From Halorussus rarus (GTDB taxonomy: Archaea; Halobacteriota; Halobacteria; Halobacteriales; Haladaptataceae): a stretch of 64,000 nt of DNA. Shown in pieces: positions 39,998-48,375 of this stretch. Position numbers and translations under genes: made by a program. Position 1 is the stretch's first letter; every line of letters begins with the position of its first letter. Location: positions 310,001 to 374,000 of the forward strand of contig NZ_QPMJ01000004.1 of assembly GCF_003369835.1 (NCBI RefSeq), given 5' to 3'. A model generated the notes under the pieces. It was not told the origin of the DNA. It did not search any database and saw nothing but the letters and a program-made list of their open reading frames with translations.

Positions 39998-40234
39998 TCA
40001 AGAACGATCGGTCGAATCCGCTCGGAAGCGCCCGGAGGCCCACGTGAAGACGGCGAACAGGACCCAGGAAATCCCGAGCCAGACGAACCAATCGACACCG
40101 AAGAACCCGATGTCGCTCGGTCGGGTCAGACCCAGGTAGACCGCCGCGAGTCCGAGCACGAAGTAGAGGAGGGCGCCGTACCGTTCGAGCCACGCCATCA
40201 GCCGGTCGGGCGTCAGCCATTCGAGCGGAGCCAT
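39998..40234 (-). CDS. Small two-span membrane protein (78 aa)
   Basis: A 78-residue protein, MAPLEWLTPDRLMAWLERYG at the start, with two hydrophobic segments (LLYFVLGLAAVYLGL and FVWLGISWVLFAVFTW). ATG 40234 was chosen because the longer in-frame extension is not plausible as protein. Its codon use is ordinary for the genome, unlike the phosphate transporter it converges with. The 269 bases between the two stops hold nothing recognisable. Function unknown. Confidence 0.6.
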   Translation of the reverse strand: MAPLEWLTPDRLMAWLERYGALLYFVLGLAAVYLGLTRPSDIGFFGVDWFVWLGISWVLFAVFTWASGRFRADSTDRS

Positions 40235-40352
40235 CGCCGTGCCGGGGACCAACGGTCGCGCCGGTGATAAGTGTCCGCCCGGAAAAACGACCATCTCGAT
40301 GCCGCGGCCAGTGCCCGCAGCCGCCGGGAGTTGCGGACCGAGAACCGGCGAC

Positions 40353-41432
40353 CTACCGGTACCCGTCCCGCCCCTCCGCGGCCAGATTCCGAAGCTTCGC
40401 CACGCGCTCGACGGTCGGCGGGTGGGTCTCAACGTCGACCGGGAGGCCGGCGAGCGGGTCCTCGCCCTCGGCGGGCTCCGTCCGGACGATGCCGTGGGGC
40501 AGGAAGCAGAGCTCCCGGACGCCGCCGGCCCGGGCGTCCTCGGTCGGGGGCGCGGGCGCGTCGTCGTCGAGCGTCTCCAGCGCGGCCGCCATCGCCGCGG
40601 GGTCGCCCGCGAGCAGCGCGCCGGCGCGGTCGGCCGCGAACTCCCGGTACCGCGAGAGCCGGCCGCTCAGGACCACGACCGGGAGCGCCAGCAGGCCGAG
40701 CGCGACCCCGCCGAACAGCGCGGTGAACACGACCAGGCCGGCGAACGCCAGCAGCGACTCGGCGCCGAACGGGGGCGCGTCGACCAGCGCGGTGCTGACC
40801 GCGTAGCCGACCACGCCGGCGAGGCCGAGCGCGACCGTCCGGACCGGGCCGGCGGCCCCGGAGAACAGCGAGTACTCGTCGTTGGCCAGCGCGGGGAGGA
40901 ACGTCGCCAGGGTCATCACCGCGGCGTCGCGGTTCCGGAGGTGCGCGAGCTCGTGGGCCAGCACCGCGTCGAGCTCGTCGCCGTCGAGTCGGTCGAGCAG
41001 CCCGGTCGAGACCACGACGGTCCCGCCGCGGAGGTCGCCGACGGTGAAGCTGTTGGGGACGTCGGTCTCGGCGACCGCGAGGGTCGGTGGGGTCACGCCG
41101 GCGGTCTGGGCCAGCCGTCGGAGCCGGCCGTGGAGGTCGGGGTACGCCGACTCGTCGACCGGGCGGGCGTCGGCCGCCGCCAGCGCCTCGTTGCAGGTGT
41201 ACCGGAGCTGGGCCCACGCGAGCGCGAGCGTGGCCAGCCCGACGAGCGCGACCCACGCGCCGACGGGCAGGCTCCCGCCGACCAGCGGCAGGAGCCACGG
41301 CCGGAGCAGGTACGCGAGGACGCCCACGAACAGCGCGTCGGCGGCCAGCACGAGCGCCAGGGTGGCCGCGACGCGCCGGCCGAGGGCCGAGCGGTCCGAC
41401 GGGCGGTCGTTCGGAGGGGAGTCTCGGGACAT
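40353..41432 (-). CDS. M48 family (HtpX-like) membrane zinc protease
   Basis: A 359-residue protein with two N-terminal membrane segments, the zinc motif HELAH (His160, Glu161, His164) and the third zinc ligand Glu264 in SRYREFAADRAGALLAGDP, followed by further membrane segments and the C-terminal THPPTVERVAKL motif. This is the HtpX/M48B architecture: membrane-bound metalloproteases that degrade misfolded membrane proteins. The N terminus starts at ATG 41432 (MSRDSPPNDRPSDRS). It is divergent from the DUF4129/DUF58 operon. Confidence 0.92.
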   Translation of the reverse strand: MSRDSPPNDRPSDRSALGRRVAATLALVLAADALFVGVLAYLLRPWLLPLVGGSLPVGAWVALVGLATLALAWAQLRYTCNEALAAADARPVDESAYPDLHGRLRRLAQTAGVTPPTLAVAETDVPNSFTVGDLRGGTVVVSTGLLDRLDGDELDAVLAHELAHLRNRDAAVMTLATFLPALANDEYSLFSGAAGPVRTVALGLAGVVGYAVSTALVDAPPFGAESLLAFAGLVVFTALFGGVALGLLALPVVVLSGRLSRYREFAADRAGALLAGDPAAMAAALETLDDDAPAPPTEDARAGGVRELCFLPHGIVRTEPAEGEDPLAGLPVDVETHPPTVERVAKLRNLAAEGRDGYR

Positions 41433-41468
41433 GGAGGGCGGGCTGACTGGGCCTATGACGGAGAGGAA

Positions 41469-41476
41469 GATATATC
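41469..41476 (+). promoter_or_regulatory. TATA box of DUF4129-DUF58 operon
   Basis: GATATATC 25-32 bases upstream of GTG 41501. The spacing supports a leaderless transcript beginning at or near that GTG. Confidence 0.55.
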
Positions 41477-41500
41477 TGACTGAAAGTTTTCCTCTCGTTC

Positions 41501-42556
41501 GTGGCACACGAACGCCGCCGCGCCGCCCTCGCCGCCCTCTGCGTCTTCGCCGTCGCCGTCGCCGCCACCCTCCTGCCCGCCAGCGGTTTCGGGAGCCAGC
41601 CCGCTGGCGTCGGCATCGGCGGCGGCGGTCCCGACGCACCGCCCGGCGCCGGAGGCGGCACCGACGTCGAGCGACAGCCGACCACCGCAACGTCCCCGCC
41701 GACGGTCACGACGACGAGCGGTCGAGACGAGACCACGACGACTACGACAACCACTACCACCACGACGACGACCGCCGCCGCCGGCGAAGGTGACGTCGGC
41801 GGAGGCGGCGGCGAGGACCTGCTGGGCGCCGCCGCCCTCGCCGCGCTCGGTCTCGTCGGCGGCCTCGCCGTCGTCGGGTTCTGGAACGGCACGCTGGCGC
41901 TCGGCACGGCCGGCGGAGCGATACCGTTCACCCTCACGGTCGGCGGCACTCCCATCGGCGCGCTGATCGGGGGCGTCCCGACCCGGACGATGTCGCTGGT
42001 CGTGGGGCTGTCGGGCGCCGTCCCGCGGCTGCTCGACGACGCCGCGTCGCTGACCGGGGCGGTCGGCAGCGGCCTCGGCAGCGTCCTGGGGGCCGCCGGT
42101 CGCGGGACCGTGGAGGCCCTCCGGATCGGCGCCGGGGGCCTGGCCGCGACGTTCACCGCGGTCCCCCGCGCGCTCGCCGGCCTCGGCGCCGGCGGGGGCC
42201 TGTTCGCCAGCCTCGGCAGCGTCAGCGTGCCGAGCTTCGGCGGCGGGAGCGAGAGCGCGGACGCCGGAACCGCCGGCGGCCGCCGGACCGCCGAGCCCGA
42301 GGACGTCCGACCGCCGACCGTCGAGGAGGCCTGGGAGGCGCTGCGCGACCGGGTACCGGTGCGGAACCGCCGCGCCCGGACGCCCGGCGAGGTCGCCCGG
42401 GCCGCCGCGCGCCGGGGCTATCCCGACGAGGCGGTCCGACGGCTCACCGACGCCTTCAGGGAGGTCAGGTACGGTGACCTGCCCCGGGACGCCCGGACCG
42501 ACTCGGCCCGGTCGGCGCTCGACCGGCTCCGCGACTACTGGGGTGACGACGAGTGA
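41501..42556 (+). CDS. DUF4129-type membrane protein (351 aa)
   Basis: Starts at GTG 41501, placed by the TATA box at 41469-41476. The N terminus is a signal or membrane segment (AALAALCVFAVAVAATLLPA), followed by a Gly/Pro-rich stretch and a run of 14 consecutive Thr around residues 81-94, then two or more membrane segments. The C-terminal ~90 residues carry the DUF4129-like part with TPGEVARAAARRGYPDEAVRRLTDAFREVRYGD. In bacteria and archaea DUF4129 proteins co-occur with MoxR ATPases, DUF58 proteins and transglutaminase-like proteins. It is translationally coupled to the next gene. The poly-Thr tract is a possible O-glycosylation spacer or a slippage-prone low-complexity run. Confidence 0.8.
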   Translation: MAHERRRAALAALCVFAVAVAATLLPASGFGSQPAGVGIGGGGPDAPPGAGGGTDVERQPTTATSPPTVTTTSGRDETTTTTTTTTTTTTTAAAGEGDVGGGGGEDLLGAAALAALGLVGGLAVVGFWNGTLALGTAGGAIPFTLTVGGTPIGALIGGVPTRTMSLVVGLSGAVPRLLDDAASLTGAVGSGLGSVLGAAGRGTVEALRIGAGGLAATFTAVPRALAGLGAGGGLFASLGSVSVPSFGGGSESADAGTAGGRRTAEPEDVRPPTVEEAWEALRDRVPVRNRRARTPGEVARAAARRGYPDEAVRRLTDAFREVRYGDLPRDARTDSARSALDRLRDYWGDDE

Positions 42557-43467
42557 TTCCGCGGCTCCTCGGCCGCGCAGTCGCGCGGCTCCAGCGGCCC
42601 CGCACGCTCCGGATTCTCGGCGGGGGCGCGCTCGCGCTGGCGCTGGGCGTCGCCTTCCTGCCGCGGCTCTTCCCGGCCGCGGTGTTCCGCCCGCTGTCGG
42701 CGCTGGTCGCCTCGCCGGCGGCCATCCTCCTCTTCGGCGCGGCGGCGGGCCTGCTCGGCGTCCAGGCGGTGCGCGCGTCCGCGACCGGCGCGGTCGACGA
42801 CGCCGACCGGGCCGACCGCTGGACGCCGACCAGACCGCCCGAGCGGGCCTACTACGACGAGTACCGGACCGCCGGTGACGACGTCGACGCGGTGTTCGAC
42901 GTCGCGCCCGACGAGGCCGACAACTTCGCCTCGGGCCGCCGGAAGGCGCACAAGCGGATCCTGCAGACCGCCATTTCAGTCGTCGCCGACGTCGAGGGCG
43001 TCGACCGCGATACCGCCGCCGACCTGGTCGGGTCGGGCGCGTGGACCGACGACCCGCGGGCGGCCGCCTTCCTCGGCAGGCGCAACTACGCGCCGCTCCG
43101 GATCCGCATCCGGGACTGGGCCAGCGGCGAGCACTTCGAGCGGTGGGCCGACCGCGCGGTCGCCGAGATCGAGGCGCTCGACCGCGACGACGTGAGCGAC
43201 CGCGAGCGCATCGACGCCCGCGACCGGTCGCCCGTCACCGAGACCGACGAGGAGCCGGTCGTCGAGGACCCGGCGGACGTCCCGGGACCGGGAATCAACG
43301 ACAGTCCCGTCGAGAAGAGCGAACCGGCCGAAGCCGCGACAGCCGGCGAGACGGGTGAATCCGTCGGAAGTGCCGAGACCGACGAGAGCGGGGAAGCGGC
43401 CGAGAGCGCCGCCGTGACCGCCGACGGCGAGGCGACCGACGCGGAGCAGGAGGTGGCGGGGCGATGA
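42553..43467 (+). CDS. Membrane protein of the DUF58 operon, DUF7269-like (304 aa)
   Basis: Starts with GTG 42553, overlapping the previous stop by four bases (GTGA). Two hydrophobic segments near the N terminus (ILGGGALALALGVAFLPRLF and AAILLFGAAAGLLGVQAV) are followed by a soluble part with RAYYDEYRTAGDDVDAVFD and a region rich in arginine (RNYAPLRIRIRDWASGEHFERWADRAV). The C-terminal ~85 residues are an acidic, Glu/Ala/Ser-rich low-complexity tail. Haloarchaeal operons of this type usually have such a protein between DUF4129 and DUF58 genes. Function unknown; its partners are the flanking coupled genes. Confidence 0.65.
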   Translation: MIPRLLGRAVARLQRPRTLRILGGGALALALGVAFLPRLFPAAVFRPLSALVASPAAILLFGAAAGLLGVQAVRASATGAVDDADRADRWTPTRPPERAYYDEYRTAGDDVDAVFDVAPDEADNFASGRRKAHKRILQTAISVVADVEGVDRDTAADLVGSGAWTDDPRAAAFLGRRNYAPLRIRIRDWASGEHFERWADRAVAEIEALDRDDVSDRERIDARDRSPVTETDEEPVVEDPADVPGPGINDSPVEKSEPAEAATAGETGESVGSAETDESGEAAESAAVTADGEATDAEQEVAGR

Positions 43468-45047
43468 ACCCCGGCGTCCTCGCCACCCTCCTCCTGCTGG
43501 GCGCGCTGGCGGTCATCTACGCCGCCGCGTTCCGGGTCGCGAGCAACGAATCGGGCCCGACCGACCGCGACCCGGGCGGGTCCGACTCCGGCGACGAAGC
43601 CGACGATTCGGACGCGGAGGCGGCCGACCGGCCGGGCGAAGCGGCGGCCGGTGACGGATCGGAAGCCGGCGACGGGTCGGCCGACGACGACGGCCCGCCG
43701 GCGGTCAGCGTCGGCCCGCGGTGGGACCCGGGGACGACCGTGGCCCTGCTCGCGGGCGCGGGCGGCATCCTGACGCGGAACACGACGATGTTCCTCGCCG
43801 GGGTCGTCGGCTTCGCGTTCGCGGCCTACCGGTACGGCACCCGAGCGCCGTCGCTCGACGTGGCGGTCGAGCGCACCGTCTCCGACCGGTCCCCGCTGCC
43901 GAGCAGGGACGTCGAGGTCGCCCTGACCGTGCGCAACGAGGGCGACGAACCGCTTCCGGACCTCCGAGTCGTCGACGCGGTCCCCGAGCAGTTGAGCGTC
44001 GTCTCCGGGTCGCCCCGCCACTGCACCAGCCTCCGGCCGGGCGAGGAGGCGACGTTCGAGTACGCGGTCCGGGCGCGGCGGGGCATCCACGAGTTCGGCG
44101 AGACGACCGTCGTGGCCCGGAACGTCGGCGGGAGCGCCGAGCGGCGCGCGAGCCGGCGGGCCGCGACGCCCGACGCGCACGCCGACGACGCGACCATCAC
44201 CTGCCGGACCCGGGCCGACGACGTCCCGCTGCCGGCCGACACCTCCTCGCACCCCGGGCAGGTCACCACCGACTCGGGCGGCGAGGGCGTGGAGTTCTAC
44301 GCCACCCGGGAGTACCAGCCCGCCGACCCGATGAGCCGGATCGACTGGAAGCGCTACGCCAAGACGCGCGAGCTCACCACGGTCGACTTCCGGGAGACCC
44401 GGGCCGCGACCGTGCTGGTGGTCGTCGACACCCGGACGCTCGCCCACGTCGCGCGCCGCGACGGCGAACCAGACGCTGTGGAGCTCTGCACGTACGCCGC
44501 CGAGCGACTGGTCGAGGCGTTCGTCCGGCGCAACGACCGGGTTGGCCTCGCGCTGTTCGGCCCGGAGGAGCGGTACCTCGACCCCGCCGGCGGCGACGAG
44601 CAGGTCGCCCGCATCAGGGCCGAACTCGAGGACACGACCCCGTCCGACGAACTGGACGTGGGCATCTTCTCCGACCGGCGCCGGAAGCGGGCCAACGAGT
44701 CGCGGTTCGACACGCTCCGCAAGCGCGTGCCCGCCGGCGCCCAGGTCGTCTTCCTGTCGCCGATGGCCGACGACTACGCGGTCGAGGTCGCACGGCGGTT
44801 CCGGGCGTACGGCCACGCCGTGACGGTCGTCAGCCCCGACGTCACGAGCGAGGTGCGGTCGGCCGCGGACGCCGCGCGAGAAACGCCGACCCGCGAGAGC
44901 GCCACCCCCGGCGCCGCGCTCGAGCGCATCGAGCGGTCCGAGCGGCTCGCCGCCGTCCGGTCGGCCGGCCTCCAGGTCGTCGACTGGTCGCCCGACGAGC
45001 CGATCCGCACCGCCGTCTCGAAGGCCACCGCGAGGTGGTCGGGATGA
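43464..45047 (+). CDS. DUF58 domain protein (527 aa)
   Basis: ATG 43464 overlaps the previous stop (ATGA). The N terminus has a membrane segment (VLATLLLLGALAVIYAAAF), then a low-complexity acidic stretch, then a second hydrophobic region (WDPGTTVALLAGAGGIL and TTMFLAGVVGFAFAA). The DUF58 core is recognised from EGVEFYATREYQPADPMSRIDWKRYAKT, the hallmark REYxxGDxxRxIDW-like motif, and the following VLVVVDTRTLAH von Willebrand A-like strand. DUF58 proteins are paired with MoxR-type AAA+ ATPases, thought to remodel or insert metals or membrane complexes. No MoxR gene is in this operon. Confidence 0.85.
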   Translation: MNPGVLATLLLLGALAVIYAAAFRVASNESGPTDRDPGGSDSGDEADDSDAEAADRPGEAAAGDGSEAGDGSADDDGPPAVSVGPRWDPGTTVALLAGAGGILTRNTTMFLAGVVGFAFAAYRYGTRAPSLDVAVERTVSDRSPLPSRDVEVALTVRNEGDEPLPDLRVVDAVPEQLSVVSGSPRHCTSLRPGEEATFEYAVRARRGIHEFGETTVVARNVGGSAERRASRRAATPDAHADDATITCRTRADDVPLPADTSSHPGQVTTDSGGEGVEFYATREYQPADPMSRIDWKRYAKTRELTTVDFRETRAATVLVVVDTRTLAHVARRDGEPDAVELCTYAAERLVEAFVRRNDRVGLALFGPEERYLDPAGGDEQVARIRAELEDTTPSDELDVGIFSDRRRKRANESRFDTLRKRVPAGAQVVFLSPMADDYAVEVARRFRAYGHAVTVVSPDVTSEVRSAADAARETPTRESATPGAALERIERSERLAAVRSAGLQVVDWSPDEPIRTAVSKATARWSG

Positions 45048-46555
45048 GTCTGCGCGAGTGGCCCCGGTCCGACGACGAGAACGGGCGGGTCCCCGAGCGC
45101 CGGGCCACCCCGTTCGGCGGGACGGTCGCCGTGCTGGTCGCGGTGCTCGCCGGCGTCGCGCTCGGGGCCGCGAACGGGACCATGCGGCCGGTGCTCGGCG
45201 GGCTGGCGGGCGCGGTGGTCGTCGCGCTCGGCGTCCGGGCCGTCCAGTCGGAGACGAACGCGCGCCGCGCCGTCGGCAGCGTCGGCATCGTCGCCGGCGT
45301 GTCAGGACTCGCGGGCGTCGCGGTGCTCGACGGCGGCGGGCTCGCCCTGCTGGTCGGCTCGGCGGTCGCGGCGGCGGCCGTCAACGCGACCGTCGCGTTC
45401 GACGAGCGGGTCGAGCGCCCGGCGGGACAGGCCCTCTGGCGGTCGGCCACGGTGCTCTCCATCGGGGCGGTCGTCGCGGTACTGACTTACTCGGGCGCGC
45501 TCGGGACCGTGCTCCGGGTCGGCACCGCCGGCGCCGTCGACGTCGCCACGTCCAGCCTGCTCGCGATGCTGGTCGTGCTCCAGCTGGAGCTGCTGGCGGT
45601 CGTCGAACTGCTCCACTGGACGGTGCCGGTGCTCGACCGGTGGCTGCCCGAGCACCGAGACGTCCGGGCCGCGACGCTCGACCGGTTCGACGTCCGCTTC
45701 GAGGACGTGCCCAGGGCCTACTGGGCCGCGCTCGGGCTCCAGGTCCTGCTCGCGCTCTCCTCGTGGGGGCCGGCCTGGTTCGCGGGGTTCCTCGAGACGA
45801 TGTCGGTGTTCGGCCGGGCGGTCGGCCTGGTGCTGGCGACCGGCGTCCTCCACGTCCCGCTGGCCGTCCTGCTGGTCGGGCTCGCGGCCGTGCTGGTCGC
45901 CCGGGGGCTCCAGGTGCTGTTCGTCGGGTGGGCCGGCACCGACCCGCCGCGGGCGGTCGCCTACGCCGCCGGCGGAGTCGGGACGTTCGTCGCGGTCGGC
46001 CTGCTCGCGGTCGCGCTCCCAGACCCGGCCGGCGGACTCGCCGGCTCCGTCGGCGCCGACTGGGCCGAGACGGTGGCGTCGGTCGGGCTGACCGCGACGG
46101 TCGCCGGGTCGGTGGCGGCCGTGCTGTTCGTGGTCGCGGCCGCCCGCCGACTGGTCGCGGTGCTGGTCGCGCCGTGGGTCGCCCGCGACTCGGCCGGCGG
46201 ATTCACCGTGGCCGCGGCCGCGCTGGTCGTCGCCTCGCTCGCGGTCGCCGACGCCGGCGGGTCGGCGTTCGCGGTCTTCGGCGGCGTCGCCGGTGCGCTC
46301 GTCGTCCACGACCTCGGGACCAACGCCGTGGGCCTCGGAGCGCAGGTCGGCTCGGAGGCCGAGACCCGCGCGGGCGAGGCCGCCCACGCGGTCGGAACGC
46401 TGCTGGTCGGCGCCGCCGGCGTCGTCCTGGCCGGACTGGTCGCGGTCCTCATGGGGCTGGTCTCGCCGTCGCCCGCGGCCTGGCGGGCCAGGCTCGCTGT
46501 CGCGCTCCTGCTGGTCGCGGTGCTGTGCTTCGCGGTGCTGTTCGAGCGGGAGTGA
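45044..46555 (+). CDS. Polytopic membrane protein, DUF7519-like (503 aa)
   Basis: ATG 45044 overlaps the DUF58 stop (ATGA). The protein is almost entirely hydrophobic, with about 11-13 predicted spans (e.g. GGTVAVLVAVLAGVALGAANG, ALGLQVLLALSSWGPAWFAGF, LAVALLLVAVLCFAVLF). A short charged N terminus, MSLREWPRSDDENGRVPERR. It ends the coupled operon DUF4129 - DUF7269-like - DUF58 - this gene; the family name is from memory. A membrane partner for the DUF58 module is the most reasonable role. The operon seems to end here, since the next gene is on the other strand. Confidence 0.7.
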   Translation: MSLREWPRSDDENGRVPERRATPFGGTVAVLVAVLAGVALGAANGTMRPVLGGLAGAVVVALGVRAVQSETNARRAVGSVGIVAGVSGLAGVAVLDGGGLALLVGSAVAAAAVNATVAFDERVERPAGQALWRSATVLSIGAVVAVLTYSGALGTVLRVGTAGAVDVATSSLLAMLVVLQLELLAVVELLHWTVPVLDRWLPEHRDVRAATLDRFDVRFEDVPRAYWAALGLQVLLALSSWGPAWFAGFLETMSVFGRAVGLVLATGVLHVPLAVLLVGLAAVLVARGLQVLFVGWAGTDPPRAVAYAAGGVGTFVAVGLLAVALPDPAGGLAGSVGADWAETVASVGLTATVAGSVAAVLFVVAAARRLVAVLVAPWVARDSAGGFTVAAAALVVASLAVADAGGSAFAVFGGVAGALVVHDLGTNAVGLGAQVGSEAETRAGEAAHAVGTLLVGAAGVVLAGLVAVLMGLVSPSPAAWRARLAVALLLVAVLCFAVLFERE

Positions 46556-46626
46556 TTCCGGAGCTGGCTCTCGTGTCCTCTCGAGGACCGTTCCCCGGAG
46601 AGATAGTTTCTCCTCGGAGGACGGCT

Positions 46627-47022
46627 TCACTCCCGGTCTGCGCCCAGCGTCATCACCGTCACGCGCGCGACCGAGTCGAAGTCCCGGAGGCGGTACACCA
46701 GTTCGCGGACCTCCGCGGCCGGACCCCGACAGAACGCGGTCTCCAGGCACCACTCGCCGCGGTGGACGTGGCTGGTCGCGGTGATGACCTCGCCGAACTC
46801 GTGCTGGACCGCGTGGAGGTCGTGGACCACGTCGTCGTGCTCGTAGTCGTAGGCCAGCACCGCGGTCACCGGTCCCTCGGTGGACTCCAGTTCGGCGTGG
46901 GACTCGACGTACTCGCGCATCGCCTCCCGGACCGCCCGGGAGCGCGAGTCGAGGCCCTGGGCCTGCCACGTCTCGTCGAACGCCGCCAGCACGTCGTTGG
47001 GAACGTTGAGACTCGTTCGCAT
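46627..47022 (-). CDS. nikR: NikR-type nickel-responsive regulator (CopG family)
   Basis: A 131-residue protein: an N-terminal ribbon-helix-helix domain (MRTSLNVPNDVLAAFDETW, residues 1-45), then an ACT-like metal domain. The metal site is His74, His85, His87 and Cys92 (AVQHEF, TSHVHRGEWCLE). In bacterial NikR (E. coli) the spacing from the last His to Cys is six; here it is five, a small difference to note. It would repress nickel uptake genes when Ni(II) is plentiful, or regulate others. A NicO-like nickel transporter lies 2.5 kb away at 49597-50514, but no canonical NikR operator was found in front of it. Confidence 0.82.
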   Translation of the reverse strand: MRTSLNVPNDVLAAFDETWQAQGLDSRSRAVREAMREYVESHAELESTEGPVTAVLAYDYEHDDVVHDLHAVQHEFGEVITATSHVHRGEWCLETAFCRGPAAEVRELVYRLRDFDSVARVTVMTLGADRE

Positions 47023-47124
47023 GTCCGCGGCTTGCTCCCCCGTGCGGTTGGGTATTTCGGGTTCCGACCGCCGGCCCGGCGGTCGGGGAGTGCCGTCCCC
47101 CGACGCCGCGACGCCACACCAGAA

Positions 47125-47149
47125 CCTTTAAGATTTAGGTTTGCCTAAA
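47125..47149 (+). promoter_or_regulatory. TATA element with DtxR-type operator
   Basis: A TATA-like CCTTTAAGA (47125-47133) overlaps the start of a palindrome TTTAGGTTTGCCTAAA (47134-47149). The inner TTAGGTTTGCCTAA matches 13 of 14 bases of the classical DtxR/IdeR box half TTAGGTTAGCCTAA. It sits between the TATA box and the ATG at 47158, an excellent position for repression by an iron- or manganese-dependent DtxR-family protein. Confidence 0.65.
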
Positions 47150-47157
47150 GCTCGCGT

Positions 47158-47328
47158 ATGGCCGCACGTTCCGAGGCGAATCGCGACGAAACCCTCGACG
47201 AGGACCGCGAAGCGGAGTCCCCCGCGCTCTCGCTGCTCGAGACGCGACCCGGACGACGCGTACTGACCGAAGAGGGCAACACCGACGGCTGGATAGCGAC
47301 CGACGTGACCGTCGACGTTCTGGAGTAA
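47158..47328 (+). CDS. Small acidic hypothetical protein under a DtxR-type box (56 aa)
   Basis: A 56-residue protein, MAARSEANRDETLDEDRE at the start and DGWIATDVTVDVLE at the end, with the motif SLLETRPGRRVLTEEGNTDGW. It resembles short haloarchaeal conserved proteins (DUF7331-like, from memory). ATG 47158 is 25-33 bases from the TATA element, so leaderless. The DtxR-type operator in its promoter suggests metal-controlled expression. Codon use is ordinary. Function unknown; a role in iron response is inferred from the operator and from the following dpsA gene. Confidence 0.65.
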   Translation: MAARSEANRDETLDEDREAESPALSLLETRPGRRVLTEEGNTDGWIATDVTVDVLE

Positions 47329-47532
47329 GAGGCCCCGGCGTCCTTCTGCTGTCGTCGGGCCAAGGGGGCCGACCGACGAACGTTCGGAGTGAGCGATAGT
47401 TACTGCTTGCGTATTCTTCCTCGATTCGTGCCTGGTGCCCGCACATGCTAACCGGTAGCAAGCAGCAACCGCGGACACGGACACTACGAGCGATTGACAG
47501 AAACCGAAAACGGAAACTTCGCCGTCGCGGAC

Positions 47533-47558
47533 TATATTTTTGGTTAAGGCAAAATATA
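47533..47558 (+). promoter_or_regulatory. 26-bp inverted repeat overlapping dpsA promoter
   Basis: TATATTTT (47533-47540) and AAAATATA (47551-47558) are perfect 8-bp arms around a 10-nt centre (TGGTTAAGGC). The right arm forms the TATA box of the dpsA transcript, giving a likely leader of ~20-25 bases before ATG 47608. The symmetry suggests a dimeric regulator binding over the TATA box. Confidence 0.55.
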
Positions 47559-47607
47559 TTCTCGTACGGAAAAGCTCAAGTGGGTGGCGGTCGAATCTAC
47601 GGATGCA

Positions 47608-48138
47608 ATGAGCACCCAGAAGACCGTTCGTCAGGAGGCAGGCACCGTCGAAGAGAACCCGGTGCGGCTCGACCGGGAGAAGGCCGAGCAGATAATCGAC
47701 GCGCTGAACACCGACCTCGCCGACGCGTACGTACTCTACCACCAGCTGCACAAGCACCACTGGAACGTCGCCGGCGCCGAGCACAACGACATCCACGTCT
47801 TCCTCCAGGAGGCCTACGAGGAGGTCGAGGAGGCCGCCGACGAGCTCGCCGAGCGCGTCCAGGCCATCGGCGGGGTCCCGCACGCGAACATGACCACCCT
47901 CTCGGAGGCCGCCACGGTCGAACCCGAGGACGAGGACGTCTACGACATCCGGACCTCCTTCGAGAACGACGTCGAGATGTACGGCGACATCATCGAGAGC
48001 TACCGCGAGCACATCGAGCTCGCCGAGAACCTCGGCGACTACGCCACCGCCGAGATGCTCCGCGAGCACCTGGAGCACCTCGAAGAGCACGTCCACGTCA
48101 TCGACCACTACCTCGAGGACGACACCCTCGTCCAGTAA
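47608..48138 (+). CDS. dpsA: DNA-protecting ferritin-like protein DpsA
   Basis: A 176-residue Dps-family protein, very close in sequence to Halobacterium DpsA. It contains the four-helix bundle with ferroxidase-site residues in YHQLHKHHWNVAGAEHNDIHVFLQEA (His51, His63, Asp61 and nearby Glu), and the C-terminal DVYDIRTSFENDVEMYGDII and EHVHVIDHYLEDDTLVQ segments. Dps dodecamers oxidise Fe(II), store iron and protect DNA from oxidation. ATG 47608 (MSTQKTVRQEAG) was chosen as it matches the known family start. The promoter shows the inverted repeat at 47533-47558, consistent with iron- or redox-controlled transcription. Confidence 0.93.
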   Translation: MSTQKTVRQEAGTVEENPVRLDREKAEQIIDALNTDLADAYVLYHQLHKHHWNVAGAEHNDIHVFLQEAYEEVEEAADELAERVQAIGGVPHANMTTLSEAATVEPEDEDVYDIRTSFENDVEMYGDIIESYREHIELAENLGDYATAEMLREHLEHLEEHVHVIDHYLEDDTLVQ

Positions 48139-48375
48139 CGTCGTCGACCGGCGCCGGGGAATCCCGGTGCCCTCGGAGGACGGTACCGCCGCCGGGCCTA
48201 TCGTCCGGCCCGAACGGTTCTTCGTTTCTGCGGGACACGAAGGGTAGCGCCGCGACCAGCGGCGGCCCGAAGGAAAGACGACGCGGTGTAGGTGAATCGT
48301 CGGAGAACGGAGACGAGTAGCTGGCCTCCGACGGAGACTGGGGCGACGAAGTTCGACGAGTAGAACGGGCGAGCG

